Counted from the stretch's first letter, positions 1-11,443 are shown. The stretch: 64,000 bases of DNA from Klebsormidium nitens (GCA_000708835.1 DF237225.1:6086-70085), one strand, 5' to 3'. Translations and numbers: made by a program. The notes: a model not told the origin generated them from the sequence alone.

Positions 1-600
1 AGGCGGAAACGGAACGGAGCGAAGTTGGTAACTATAAGCAATTCGGCTTGGTTGACGGTGACCGTTCAGATCAGCAGGTTTCGCAGCGAGTTGTCGACAC
101 TTTGCTGTGGCGGAACCGGAACGGAAGGATCTAGCAACTAAGCTAGATGTGGTTTCGCTGCGAGTTGTTGACGCTCTCCTGTGACTCAACCGGAACGGAG
201 CGGAGTTAGCGGCGAAGATGTGGTTGACGGTGAGCATTCAGGTCGGCAGTTCTAGTTAGCAGGTTCCGCAGCAAGCTCTTGATGGGCCGGAGTGGGAACC
301 CAGAGCGGCTGAGAAAGCTGCGATTCGTTTCATGGTAAGCGGTTGGGCAGCAGTTCGGGTTAGCAGGTTCCGCAGCGAGATGGTGACGCTTCCCTTTGGC
401 GGAACCGGAACGGAAGGACTGCTAAGCAAAATTGGATGTCGTTACAGTGAGCCGTTAGGTCAGCAGATTAGGCCAAGATGAAACGGACCGGCACAAAGTG
501 AAACGAGCCGGGTTGTTGAACTGGGAAGAAACGGACCGGAACGCCGCTTCTTAGTACGTAAAAGAGACCGGCCCTTACTTTCCAAGCTCTTATACCGAGC
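1..600. repeat. Degenerate tandem/dispersed repeats at left edge
   Basis: Short motifs recur through this stretch. The phrase GGAACCGGAACGGAAGGA appears near 112 and 406. Variants of CCGCAGCGAG followed by TGTTGACGCT, and of TTGACGGTGAGC, also recur. The repeats are imperfect and interleaved, so a single clean unit cannot be drawn by eye. The stretch lies downstream of the last visible carbonic anhydrase exon on the minus strand and is probably intronic to that gene. No further carbonic anhydrase exon was found here. Confidence 0.5.
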
Positions 601-1276
601 CGCTACATCACTCCTCGATAGGGCCGTTTCGCAGTACGTACGAGGGACTGGTCGTTACCTTTTTGCAGTAGCGCAGCTGTATCTCCAATTGTACGGGTCA
701 AGATCGGAATTATGTTCGCCGCAATCAGAAATCCGATCCAGGATTTGAGGCAAAAACTTGTAATCTGGTAGAGCACTTCTAGAAGGTGCAAGGGACCGGT
801 CCTTACCTTTTCGCAGTAGCGCAGCTGGGTGTCGAGGTCCTTGTCCCTACCATCCAAGCTCTTACACCCAGCCGCTCAATAAGAAACGTCACCACCTCTG
901 ATAAGGCCGTTTCTAAGTACGTACAAGGAACCGGTCCTTACCTTTTCGCAGTAGCGCAGCTGTGTGTCGAGGTCCTTGTCCTTACCTCCCAAGCTCTTTT
1001 TCCCAGCCGCTCACTCAAAATATCACTACCTCTGAGAAGGCCGTTTTTGAGTAGGTACAAGGGACCGGTTCCTCATTCAAAAACACTACTAAGTCTGATA
1101 GGCCGCTTCCAAGCACGTACGAGGAACCGGTCCTTACCTTTTCGCAGCAGCGCAGCTGCGTGTCGAGGTCCTTGTCCTTACCTCCCAAGCTCTTTTTCCC
1201 AGCCGCTTACTTTAAAAAGATCACGACCTCTGAGAAGGCCGTCTTTGAGTAGGTACAAGGGTCCGGTTCCTCATTC
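601..1276 (-). repeat. Tandem copies of a carbonic anhydrase exon edge with its splice donor
   Basis: Four copies of the 3' end of the carbonic anhydrase exon at 1337-1451 lie in the following intron, at about 1132-1183, 935-985, 801-852 and 652-686. The live exon edge reads [12 protein letters not shown] followed by the donor GTAAGG. The first three copies keep the donor and almost the whole peptide. Their ACG/ACA/ACC differences fall at the third base of a Thr codon, and one has Tyr to Cys. The fourth is more decayed. Spacing is about 200, 197, 134 and 149 bases, so the repeat unit includes intron sequence. Confidence 0.8.
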
Positions 1277-1336
1277 AAAATCATTACTACCTCTATTGAG
1301 ACCGCTTCCAAGCACGTACGAGGAACCGGTCCTTAC

Positions 1337-4300
1337 CTTTTCGCAGTAGCGCAGCTGCGTGTCGAGGTCCTTGCCCTTGCACTCCTCGAGCGTTTTGGCC
1401 CTGGCGGGCGCCGCGATGGCCATCCAATCGCCGATGTAACTCCGGGCGCCGCTGCAAAGATTCCACTTGATTCATTGGTTTGTAAGCCTAGTAAAGTGTT
1501 CTTGAGCCGTGGAATTCATTGGGCGTTAGGGTAGGTCCCGGACTGGGGCAAACGTGACCTTCGCTTTGAGGTTCCAATCGATTCAGAGGCTTACTATTCA
1601 CTGGCTTTAAGAGTCCCCGAGAAAATTGGGCTTGAACTTCTATTTAAAGGCTGGCTTCACCTCTCACTACTTTCAAACGTTCAACTTGCAAACTTGTATT
1701 GCATATTTGATTGACTCCACCTGAACGCCGTTGAGATCTGGTTCGAGGAGAAGTTGATATCAGCTCTAGAAGACCATAAGAACACCGGTCGCTAGGACAG
1801 GGAATCCTGCTTCTCGGAAGTCAACAAAGTGGCCTCCTGGATCGGATGAACTTTTCACGAGAAAGCCTGAAAGCTGACGGGTACGGCTTTTGAAAAGTGT
1901 AGACCGCTATTGGGGAACACTTTTGGGCTGTGGCAGTGATTGTTCAAACCGGTCGTTTTGAGAGGAAAGAAACTGAACGGGACTTCAGACCGCAAAAAGC
2001 AACGTACTTGGCAAGCTCCTCTGCAAATCAGCTCTATGCTCCAAGGACACGGTAGAACATGCGATACTCGTTAGCAAATGAAGAGCAGTCTCGATTTTAT
2101 GTTGAGTTACGGCTATGTTGAGTTATGTCATGCCCGGGGGACGGGTGGGGTTGGTTTGGGGGTTTAGGGTGGGTACCGGTGCGGAGCATGTTAACTTTTG
2201 GGTTTGGGGTTTTAGTTTGCTTGCGCCCGGGGTACTGATCTAACTCAACATACAATGAAGTCAACATAAAATCGAGACTTATCAAATGAACCGTGCAGAC
2301 ATGTTGACCGCACTCACTTGATCGTCGCAGGCTCCGCATCCGGCTCCGACGTCATGAGCGCATTGATGCCCCCGCAGGCGCGATGCCCCTTCACAATGAT
2401 GTGCTCAACCTGCGGCAGAAAAAAGCTGACATTCGCGCTTGGCTCAGGAAAGAGAGCCCAAAAAAAACTTTTCGAAGCAGAGATTTCCAAAAGAAAAGCC
2501 ACAAGTAAAGAAGGGACGATGTTACGGAGGGGAGGCACTTGCCGGAATGAACAGCCCCAGTGAGTTCGATATGTGTATTCAAAAGATGAACCACCGAGGA
2601 CTTGAGCTCGGCTTCTGGGCGCGCTTGCAAGTGGCGACTCTGCTTCCAAGCAAAGACCGGCCCCGTTTCAAAAAGTTTACCAGGTCAAGAGCGGTCTAAA
2701 CTCGTGAAGGAACCATGTCAAGCCAAAGCTCCATCAGTCTTGGGAAACGTTTGTACGCGCAGAAAGCGGCTCAAACCAGGACATTCGACAGCGTGGTTCA
2801 GAAGAAAGTTGACAATTTTACTGTAACAAGGGCCGATTCACACGTCTCACGATTGACTCTCACCTTGAGGTGTAAAACGGCGTACTCGAGCGCGGCGGAG
2901 GTGCTGTGCAGCTTGCCGGCCTCCTCCATGGGGGGAACTAGGTTGGCGATGTTGCGCAGTGTGAACACCTCCCCCGGGCTCGCGCTCATGATGGTGTCCG
3001 GGGACACGCGGGAGTCGCAGCAGGCGATGATGAACACCTGGAAAAGGAAGAACAACCGGTTGACCATTGATATCTTTCTGGTTACTAGACCGCCGTGTTT
3101 GTTGGCTATCTGAGCTTGAGTTTGTGGGGTAGTACAGGCGCGGGAGTCGCAGCACGCACTGATGAACACCTGGAAGAGAAAGGAATAACCGGTGATTACC
3201 AGCTTTGGCAAACCTGTTTGTCGATGAAAATCAGTAAGCTGTGTTCGTCGAGTAACTCGCCTTCAATAGGGTTCTCGGTATATTGATATCTCGTCTGATG
3301 ATGTGAGTGTTAAGGAAAGCTCCAGAGGTAGACACAACGGCGACTTTAGCGATTCCGACTTTTCCTCCTCAACGCCAATCCGCCTTGCCTAGAAGAGTGG
3401 AAGGAAGTCCGAAAAATGGAGAAGAGGTAGCTTGTAACTGCGGTCCGTAAGGAAAGGTGACCGTACGATTCGTTGATCAGGGCACGCTTGCAAACGGTTC
3501 ATAATTCCAGTTTCAAAGGAAACTAGCTACACCTATCCTGCATGGGTTGGAAGCACAGGCGAGACGCTGCGTAGACCGAATCAGGATATACTTTGCAGCA
3601 GGCTCGCGTTCTAAGGATAACGATTGCAGTTCAGAAATGCTACAGTCAGGAACTGTGGGAAGTGCGTTTTCAGCAGTTTGTACTGAACTGTGGAAAAGCG
3701 ACCTGAGGAACCGGAACCGCCAGAAGGCCGGAAGCGATGAAAATTGAACTCCCGTTTTGGCAATCGAGAAACAGACGGGCAAAGCAGAGGTGAAGAATTG
3801 AGCCAAAAATGGAATGGACCACAAAAGGAGTTGATTCCCGTACCTTGGGAGATTGGCCCGTCTTGAGGGGCTCGAACAGATCGGATTCCTTTCTGCGCGA
3901 AGAGAAGATGAGCCACGATGAGTCAACAAATGAAGCAAAGCTTGCCGACCCTCTGGGCACGAGATTGGCCCATCGCTCTTCTCCTCTCCCGCGTACCACA
4001 GTTTAGCCTACTGCCTGAATTTGACGCGAAGATGAAGCTGAGTGCATCCGGTGCCCTTGCACAGGCAAAGACTTCGGCACTGTTTTTAATATCGATCCAG
4101 GAGCCGCACTGCTTGAGAAAACGTTAAAGCATCGGCTTATCTGATTAGGTCCAGGATGCTACGAATACCTCCTTACCGCACCAAAACCACTCACTCGAAA
4201 ACGTTCGGAGATTCACGTCCTTATCATTATCAGACAGGGCAGAACGTTGATCGCAGCGGACCCAAGCAGGAAAACGCTTCTCCTAGATAATCCTCGTTTC

Positions 4301-5749
4301 GCTTCGGCACACGCCCACGTGCCTACCTATCAAGCCCCTCTTATACAAGGGACTCACTTAGAGTAGTGAGACTTAAAAAACTCGACAAAAGCCAACCTTG
4401 AGCTTCTCAATCGGCAAAGGAGCATCCGGTCAAAAGAGACTTACTCAAAGTAGTGGGACTTGAAGCCGACAAAGCCGTTCTTGAGCTTCTTGATCGGCGA
4501 CGGCTCTTCCGGAACCTTTTGCAGCAACTCGTGATGTACAGACCTCGGCACGGGCACTGGGGCCCTGTAGAAAAACAGGGTCTCGTTAGAGCTAACCTGG
4601 AACTAACCACGGCTTGAGATGTTGATGCACAGGGGTTTAGCACCGGCGCTGTCAAAGGGGAAATTGGGGGGCGGTCGAAGGGTCCTCTTGGGGAGGCCCT
4701 GTACAGAAAAAGGGTCTCGTTATAACGGAAAGTTGGTTAAGTTTGACCTATAGGTCAAGAGACGATGTAGCACTGGCGCTGTCTCAGGGAGGATCCGAGG
4801 GCCCTGCAGAAAAATAGGGTCTCGTTAAACAAGCAGGTTGGTTAGAATTTACCCGTAGTCAGGGGACGGATCTAGCACTGGCGCTGCAGAGGGGAGCCGG
4901 GAAAGGGCCTAAGGGCCTTCTTGGGGAGGCCCTCTTTAAGAAGGTTTGCGTTGTGGGGAAGAGCTGGTCAAAATAATCATAAAAGCAAAGGGGTCAATTC
5001 ATAGGGCCTTTGCAGTATCACAGGAAGGAGGGGTGAAATGGGGTGCCCTAAAATAGGATCCTGCGGATTGTTGTACAGTCACAAAAGTCGGGGTCTTACA
5101 CAAAGAAATGAAACTCCGAGTGTGAATCGGTCTTCCGTCTGGCCCACAAGACTCTATTCCTCTAAAGCTCGCTACCCGTTGCAGGCGCTTATTTCCAGCC
5201 TCTCAGATCTGTACACGAACTTGACCATCTTCCGAAAAAAAGAATACCCCCCGTATGGACACAGGGCGTTGATTTCAGCAGTGGATGCGAAAAAGCGGTA
5301 CTCTTGTCGTAGGATTCCCTGTATCTGGCAGAAGCTACGGCGAACCTCAGCATTTGGGAACTGGAGAAAGGGATGGTGTGCAGAGTCAAGGAAACAAGGA
5401 TTGGATCACCTTGCGAATGCTGAGGCGAGCCTGGCTACTTACTTTGCCCTCACAACAAAAGGAGCATATTGTCTATCTCTGACTGCCTGGCATCATGTGG
5501 TCCAGATTGCATTATCTGGATGAATCTGGAGCAGCATCAAGGCTCGCGGAATAAACGATCGTGTGTTGAGGAGTTTCCATTTCACCCAATCGTCACCCTT
5601 CCCAGTTGCCTTGCAATCGAAACTCATTTCTTTGAATCGTTACTTACTCAACGTCCGTCATTCCGGTGTCTGAGGAGACGGTCTTTTCCAGTTCTTCTGC
5701 CACAGCAGCCAGCTTTGTTGCCGCAGCATCCTTCAGCTCCGGTTTCGAT
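1337..5749 (-). CDS. Beta-type carbonic anhydrase, partial (3' end beyond window)
   Basis: The enzyme interconverts CO2 and bicarbonate using one zinc per subunit. Exons on the minus strand: 5749-5648 (start approximate), 4564-4445, 3892-3844, 3037-2864, 2409-2318, 1451-1337. All phases join. The peptide includes [39 protein letters not shown] and [14 protein letters not shown]. These hold the zinc ligands of beta-carbonic anhydrases: the Cys and Asp of the C-x-D-S-R motif and the His and Cys of the H-x-x-C motif. The last visible exon resembles the plant segment before the C-terminal helices. The remaining roughly 45 residues are not in the window. The exon upstream of [16 protein letters not shown], which would carry any transit peptide, was not found, so localisation is unknown. 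Introns contain partial copies of three of the exons and an inserted MITE-like element. Confidence 0.9.
2087..2279. mobile_element. MITE-like element with long terminal inverted repeats
   Basis: The two ends are inverted copies of each other. Nineteen bases beginning AGTCTCGATTTTATGTTGA at 2087 match perfectly in reverse complement at the right end. A second block, TATGTTGAGTTA, continues the match inward. The element has no coding capacity. The same eight bases, CAAATGAA, occur at 2075-2082 and 2283-2290, just outside the ends, and may be a target-site duplication of hAT size, although three to four bases separate them from the inverted repeats. The interior (about 2142-2180) is G-rich with several GGG runs. 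It sits in a carbonic anhydrase intron. Confidence 0.7.
3130..3180 (-). repeat. Partial copy of the CCDSR exon start
   Basis: The reverse complement contains a splice acceptor followed by [10 protein letters not shown]. This copies the start of the live carbonic anhydrase exon at 3037 ([10 protein letters not shown]), including the polypyrimidine tract and CAG. After ten codons the match ends. It lies in the intron immediately upstream of the live exon. The pasted segment also includes upstream intron text ending AACCGGT. Confidence 0.75.
4352..4420 (-). repeat. Frameshifted copy of a carbonic anhydrase exon end
   Basis: This is a degenerate copy of the 3' half of the exon at 4564-4445, placed in the following intron. 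The live copy encodes [18 protein letters not shown]. Here the sequence reads PIEKLK and VGF and then loses frame through small insertions. The donor region (AAGTGAGT) is still recognisable. It cannot be used as an exon as it stands. Confidence 0.7.
4562..4935 (-). repeat. Tandem copies of an intron 3' splice site region
   Basis: The acceptor of the exon starting at 4564 lies in a motif whose plus-strand text is CCCTGTAGAAAAACAGGGTC. Variants recur at about 4697-4723 and 4804-4830, each with the AGGGTCTCGTTA extension. The phrase GCACTGGCGCTG or GCACCGGCGCTG follows in each unit. Units are roughly 110-130 bases. Read on the minus strand each copy keeps a pyrimidine tract and CAG, so three consecutive potential acceptors exist. 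No exon sequence is attached to the two upstream copies. Confidence 0.65.
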
Positions 5750-8700
5750 CTGCACAAACGAGCGGAGGCCTGACTCCTGAGACATCGCTGATGATAACGT
5801 AAAAGTTGGTGCACTTGAGAAGCTTTTGATGAACCTTGAAACATGGGCTGGAAAAGCTCGCTGAAAGGTCCTTGGAAGTCTGCACCGTCTGCCGTTCTTT
5901 GGTAAGCGGACAATCAAGTATTTTGGTTAAAGACTCATTCAGACTTAAACTTCACTGTGCTCTGATGGAGCGTTGTCGGCGTCTCCAAATCTAGCCAAGT
6001 GACTTCATCATTTGTGTGTCGTTCGTCCTGGTCCTCTGAACACTTGGGACTTCTTTCCACCTCTGAAGGACAAAGCACAACCCTCACTCTCGGCCTTTAA
6101 TATATTGTATTCACTACGTTTTTTTATAAAGTACTGCATCCGTACAGGTTTATCGGCCTTCAGCGGAAAACAAGGGAAGTGCTGGTAGCTGTGCATCAGA
6201 TGCTTCAGACATATAATAGAAAAAATGACCCTTTTCTCTGGACTTGACATCCTCCAATCTGCATTTGGTCTGTGGGAAGTTTGCGAATGTGCTCTAATCT
6301 TCCTTCCGCTAAAGAAAGTTATCAAGCAACAAAGTCTTCCTCAGATGGAAAAGCTTTTCTGGCTGGCTTTTGCGCTTCTCCCACACCTTTTACTTTCTCC
6401 ATTAAGTACAACGTGTGCTTATAGCATTTCAATTAAACACTTACTTGAGCAACAAAAGAGGTTCTGAGGCTGATGTACTAGGTCTGATCTGGGAACACAT
6501 TCTCATTGATCAGCTTTGAATGCCCATTGAGGACACCATAATAGGAAAAACTCAATGAGCCAGTGTTTACAGACTGGAGTACTTTTTGCACTCTCTGTGA
6601 GCTCCATCATGTTTCTGTGAGCTCCATCATGTCAGATCAAACGTCCAAGTACTCAATGTTGTCTTCATTCTCTCTACAAACCACAAGTGACGCAGCAGCA
6701 TTATAAGAATGCAGCATTATGGAATCTTTGCGTAACTCACACAAGCAAGGAAAGAAGCTTGAGCTGCGCTTCATCATATTTCACAGGGCCCTCCGTGTCA
6801 GCCCGGCTCGCCATCGGATTTTTGTAGCTGGTCTCCGTTGGCTGGGTAAGGACGTCTGCCAGGAGGGACGGGGAGCGGGCACAGACAATGCTTTCAAGAG
6901 AAGCGCTCTATGCGTGTTCGATACGGTCGAGGAACTACAAAGTACAATGCACCCGCAGTACAATGCACCCGCGATGCAGCTGAATGCAGGCGTCAGGTGC
7001 TAGTAGTAGAACTGTGAAGAGCAGGTGGGAAGGCAGAATACCTTTGTCAAATGGGTACGTATCTGGCCGCATGATGCAATGCCTGGAGGATTCCATTTTC
7101 TATTGGAACCGCAGAAATACACTGGGACAAGACTCCCTGCTCTCAGAAAGTCTCATAACGAATGTAAAGTGTCAATCCTTCGCGGCGACCCTTGGGTTCA
7201 CCTTGCTCAATTTGAATCAGACGCCCCAGGGCCGCAGACGCAGCATGAGAACACTGTTCACAGTGCATAATTGCTCTGCAGGCCCCGTGCGCTCCATAAG
7301 GTGCGCGGAATGTGGACGCCGATTTCAGACCGTGGAAGCTGACCGTGGCACATCGCACGGTCACAAGCAATTAAAGGATTGCCATCGACGGCATACAATC
7401 AATGACAATATCCGATCGCTGTCCCAAGGGGTGGCACTCCGACAGCTTGCAAACCGGCGTTGGGGGATTGCGGGTGACGTGACGGGATCAACTTGGCAAG
7501 TTGGCAAGTTGGTAATCAGCCAACTAGATTGAGACGACTTGGTCTTGGATACAAAAGTGGGCACTGAGATTGTCATGCGTGTTCAGTGTTTACCTCGTCG
7601 GAGTTTTTCGCATGAATGTCAATCATCCGATATGCAACTCTCCCGACTACGGACGCTTCAGATTTCCTCCCGTAACACAGTACGCCCCCCTTCTGCATGA
7701 GCCTGGGCACCTCCAGCCTCAGGGACCAACTTGGCAAGCTTGGCAAGCTCCGAGTCCATGTCAAAGTTCAAACACTGAACAGGCTGCCGAGTGGGTAGCT
7801 GTGCATCATCTTCTGTTTCCAGTGTCCACCATCTTTCTCTTTCATCTGATTCAAGTAATTGGCATTGAAACCCTCGTCAAGGGCCTTAACTTCATTTTAG
7901 GTTCGAGGCTCCTTCATTGTTGGAAACTACCCCTTGCACGTCTCTGCCTTTTTGAAGAGTGCCCAATATACGACCGCGCAATAATGTCTCTATCAAGCAG
8001 ATTGCAGAGTATGCGGGTGAGCTTTGCAGCTTCCTTTCAAGCTAGACCAACTCCGCGGTTTTAATGTGTTTGGAACTCGCAGAACTCGTTTATCACGCTT
8101 TTCCTTCTACCTAATGCAATTCGCAAAGACGGTATGCCGCTGCTTTTGCAATGGCCTTGAAGAAGCAGTGGCTGCATTGGCATGTGAAGCTTGCTTTGAG
8201 AACGAGAACAAATCTCTCCGCTCACTGAGGATGCTGCATTCGCAAGAGCTAGACAACTCCTTGAAGAGTGGCGTCAGCAAGATGGTCATTTGTGCCTTGC
8301 ATTACATCATCGATTTGGATGCAGAGAGCGAAAGAGGAAACTTAGGCAAGAAAGGGGATCAATGATGAATTTCGAAAGCGCAGCTAAATGAGAGACCCCA
8401 TTGTTGGATCACCAGATTCCATACCTCACAAATGGGGGCATCATCACCCTTTTTAATGCGGAAACTTTAGCAAAGCTCAGACCACCTTGTATGCTGGGAA
8501 AAGTGGGAACGCTGATGCTTAATCCGCACCACCTTTTAATTTAATGCACGAATACAACCAAAGGGGAAGAAACTGACAAGACTCCCAATGGATACCACCA
8601 TCAGTATCATGGGGGCAAAGTGACCAGAGTCATCCATCAGAAAATGTCGGAGGCATTGTAAATGACTCTCCTCGGACATACTGCCTCTTTCCATGCGAAG

Positions 8701-8901
8701 TTGCTTCCACCATCTTTTGATATGTGCACACCTCTGGTGGCAGTGGTAAGACCCCTTCTTTTCCCAAAGTCTGGTTCAAACTTCAGGCAAGGGCACTGAT
8801 TGTAATGATTCCGGTCACAATTCCAGAAAGCATTACAAAAAACAGACCATTGTGCTTCTTATCATGCGCCTTCAATCTCGCCCCGTCCTTCCTTCCCCCA
8901 G
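5750..8901. other. No gene resolved; expected 5' ends of two divergent genes
   Basis: Carbonic anhydrase (minus) and MPP6 (plus) diverge across this stretch, so it should hold their promoters and first exons. I could not identify either first exon. Longer open frames here, such as the one at 6984-7532 on plus, have no recognisable motif and no clear splice context. A short direct duplication, TCTGTGAGCTCCATCATGT, occurs at about 6595-6632, and short copies of TTGGCAAG occur near 7493-7512 and 7732-7747. Confidence 0.5.
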
Positions 8902-11443
8902 TTTATGCAACGAGCAAAAGTCAAGGACGATGTCAAGAAGAAAGATGATGAGCCACCTTCTGACGATAGCCGTTGGGTTGCACCTGTGCGAGATGCGGAC
9001 GGAGGAGCAGAGTGGTGAGGAAAGTTTGCTGGTGTTCTGCAGTACTTGTGTTGTCATAGAGAAACAAAGAGAACACTGAACATTTTGGGAGTTCATTCGG
9101 CAAGGAAGTGTGGACACTTTGGTGTCAAGTAGATGAGTAGCTTCGTATGCAATGGGTTCCAGACGGGGCCAGTCCCACTCGGGCTAGGCGTACGGTTTGC
9201 TAGTCGTGTGCAGAGGAGAATTTCACACCGTAGTGGCACAAACCATTCGCACCAAAAATAATTCGTAACGCCTTGGTGCGAAAATCTCTGGAAATTATTT
9301 TGACCTTGGTGCGAAAGTGCGAAACGAAAGAAACCCAAATGAAGCCTGAAGATCGCGTAGAAATAGGCTAAAACACTGTAATTCTGCCTCGGTGCGAAAT
9401 GAAAATATCCCCCAAAACCTTGGTGCGAAAACAGAAAAGGGAAACAAATAATTTTCGTAAGAGCTTGGTGTGAATGGGTCATGCCACTACGGTACTTTTG
9501 TTTCAGAAGAGCCCTTTGCACGCTCAGAAGCAGCAGGGTTTGTGGATCTATTCAGCGCTTGTGTGTTCACAAATCTTTGGCGAAACGCATCAGGGGTCCC
9601 TTGACAGGAATTTATGTCATGAGTGGGCGGTGAAGGAATTCCTGTTTCTGACTTTTTGCCCCATCGTTCGCCTCACAGCATGGTTCTTGTGGAAGGTGAT
9701 CCAAAGCCGGGAGCGCTTTTGGGCCGTATGTCGTTCAAAAGCTACAACCCAGTGATAGAGGTATGGAGTCTCTCTCCTTTGTTGAATCTTTTGCTGTTCC
9801 TGTTGCCAACCAAGGGGCCTAGAACGGACGGAAGAAGCGATTGTTATTGAAGCTGCCAGTTTGAAGGTAACTCCGTCCATATGGTTCGTCAGCTAGTGTA
9901 AGATCGCAGCACATTAGCTTAAAAGCCTTTCTTTTGTTGTCCACGATGATTCTCAGAAGTTTTGTGGTCGACGAAGTCTCATAGAAGTTTTTCCAATGAG
10001 AATCTTTTGAAACGGGTCGCAAGCAGACGCCAGACTGTTGCTGCCACCAAAATCAAGCACAGCTCACGGAGCAGGTCGGGCCGCTCTTTCACCTTCTCGA
10101 CTTCGTACTTAAGCGAACCGATCTGAAAGCAAGTTTTTGGACGGATGTTCTTTAGCTGCATGCGGTTTTGGATGCAGGTTGCTCCGATTTCTTTCATAAG
10201 CTTTCTGTTTCGTTCTCTTTCAAGCTTCGTTCTCGTCCACTCCGCCTTTCCGCTTCCTTTCATAAGCTTTCCGTTCTCGCTGAAACCTTGTTCCGTCCAT
10301 TCCGCCGTGCAGAAATTGAGCGAAGATGCGGAGGAAAGCGCGGCGCGGCGAGAGGGGAAGGGCGGCGCGGCCCAGCACAGCAAAAAGGAGGCGTCCGTTT
10401 CGGACGCCGAGATGGCCGACAAGTAAGGCGTCGTCCTTCTTTTGGCAGCTTCGACCAATGTTTCCCGGAAAGAAGACCATAAGCTTTAAGCTGTGACTGA
10501 CACTAGAAGCCCTAACTCGGAGAATTACTCCCACCGCGTCCCTATTCAACCCTCAGCTTACCCTACCCGTTTAGTGCGGTCACCTTTTTTGACCCTAGCG
10601 GTTATTGTCCTTCTCGAGATCAATCTTTGATATCTCGTGTCTTTGGAAGAGCAAAGCCGGTCGAGATCGTAGAGAGAGTATCGCCGATCCGAGAGCTCGC
10701 GCAGCCAGAGAAAACGTGGATGATAACTCATGGAGAACTGCTTTCTGGGGATGCTTGTTGTCGAAGCGGCTGGAAGAGTTTGGCAATCCTCGGATGCGAA
10801 TTGACGCAGCGTCCCAATTCGGATGGCTTCGTCTCTCTTTCATCTTGCTCAGAACGTCGTCGAAATCTGACAAGACGAAAACTCACTTTCTGACGAGTTG
10901 CAAATCGCGAAATACTCCAGCATTCGTTCGCCTTCGATTTGACAGCCGAATTAGTTACAACACACTTCACAATGATCATACTTCTCTGAGAAACACATTA
11001 ATCTGATACTCGCGCCGTATCTGAAGCGCACATGCACCACCTCTTTCACTCTATTCAAGATTGTGCATCGTTGGCGACGATCTCCCTGACAGGTCTGGAT
11101 AACATCCGTAGCAACAGGTCTCTTACGTAGGCCTGAACTTGCTCATCGAACGATCTCAGTTGCGTCTGTTTTTAACTAGCTTTCAATGTGCCAAGGAGTC
11201 GACAAGAGTCCTCGCACACAGCTTTTTCACTTGGCTGGACGTGGTCATGCTCACGAATGCAACGACCATCATAAATTCTGCAGATTATCGAACAAGAAAG
11301 AGGCGCAGTCGTTGCCAGATGCTAGGAAAGGCGGAGCGAAAACGCCGCAATCCATACGGGGGGCGCGAATCAAAGAGGAGCAAAGTTCACCGCAGGCGAA
11401 GCGGCAAAAAGTGGAGGGATCAAGGAAACCTTATCGGACTTGA
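8902..11443 (+). CDS. MPP6: MPP6-like nuclear exosome cofactor (first exon not found)
   Basis: MPP6/MPHOSPH6 binds the nuclear RNA exosome and helps recruit the MTR4 helicase for rRNA and surveillance RNA decay. Exons: 8902-9014, 9679-9760, 10313-10422, 11284-11443. All phases agree and the total is 154 residues to the TGA. The start FMQRAKVKDD matches the family's conserved F-M-Q-R-A. The second exon carries the signature EGDPKPGALLGRMSF followed by KSYNPVIE, equivalent to the exosome-binding G-R-M-S-F-x-x-F-N-P segment. The third has SVSDAEMADK, matching the family's S-x-S-D-E-E-M. The tail is basic and disordered, with a likely nuclear signal AKRQKVEGSRK. The acceptor before 8902 is strong, and the frame continues upstream of the FMQRA motif in homologues, so a short 5' exon of about 15 codons is missing. 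If none exists, the ATG at 8905 would be the start. A MITE-like element sits in the first visible intron. Confidence 0.85.
9227..9493. mobile_element. MITE-like element with 28-bp terminal inverted repeats
   Basis: The left end ACCGTAGTGGC (9227-9254) and right end (9466-9493) form 28-base inverted repeats with a few mismatches, both reading inward to CATTC(G/A)CACCA. The interior carries about five direct copies of a CTTGGTGCGAAA-type motif and two copies of an AATAATT-CGTAA phrase. There is no open frame of note. No convincing target-site duplication is visible. The element lies in an MPP6 intron, 213 bases after the exon ending at 9014. Confidence 0.7.
10141..10312 (+). repeat. Tandem copies of intron text before an MPP6 acceptor
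   Basis: The phrase TTTCATAAGCTTTC followed by (T/C)GTT(T/C)TC occurs twice, about 65 bases apart, and each is followed by a TCGTCCACTCCGCC or TTCCGTCCATTCCGCC variant. The second copy runs into the real acceptor GTGCAG at 10312. It is another example of local duplication ending at a splice site, here without any exon sequence. Confidence 0.55.

Noticed and set aside
786-1349. Plus-strand open frame of 187 codons with repeated peptide units
   Set aside because: It is the reverse complement of the tandem carbonic anhydrase exon-edge copies. The repeats explain its length and there is no motif of its own.
5038-5523. Plus-strand open frame of 161 codons
   Set aside because: It lies inside a carbonic anhydrase intron on the opposite strand, has no recognisable motif, and its composition does not match confirmed exons.
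6984-7532. Plus-strand open frame of 182 codons with a few Cys pairs
   Set aside because: The C-x-x-C spacing looked like a zinc finger, but only one pair is convincing and no splice context or family match is visible. Chance is likely.
9979-10458. Minus-strand open frame of 159 codons
   Set aside because: It is antisense to the MPP6 exon at 10313-10422, which is confirmed by phase and family motif.
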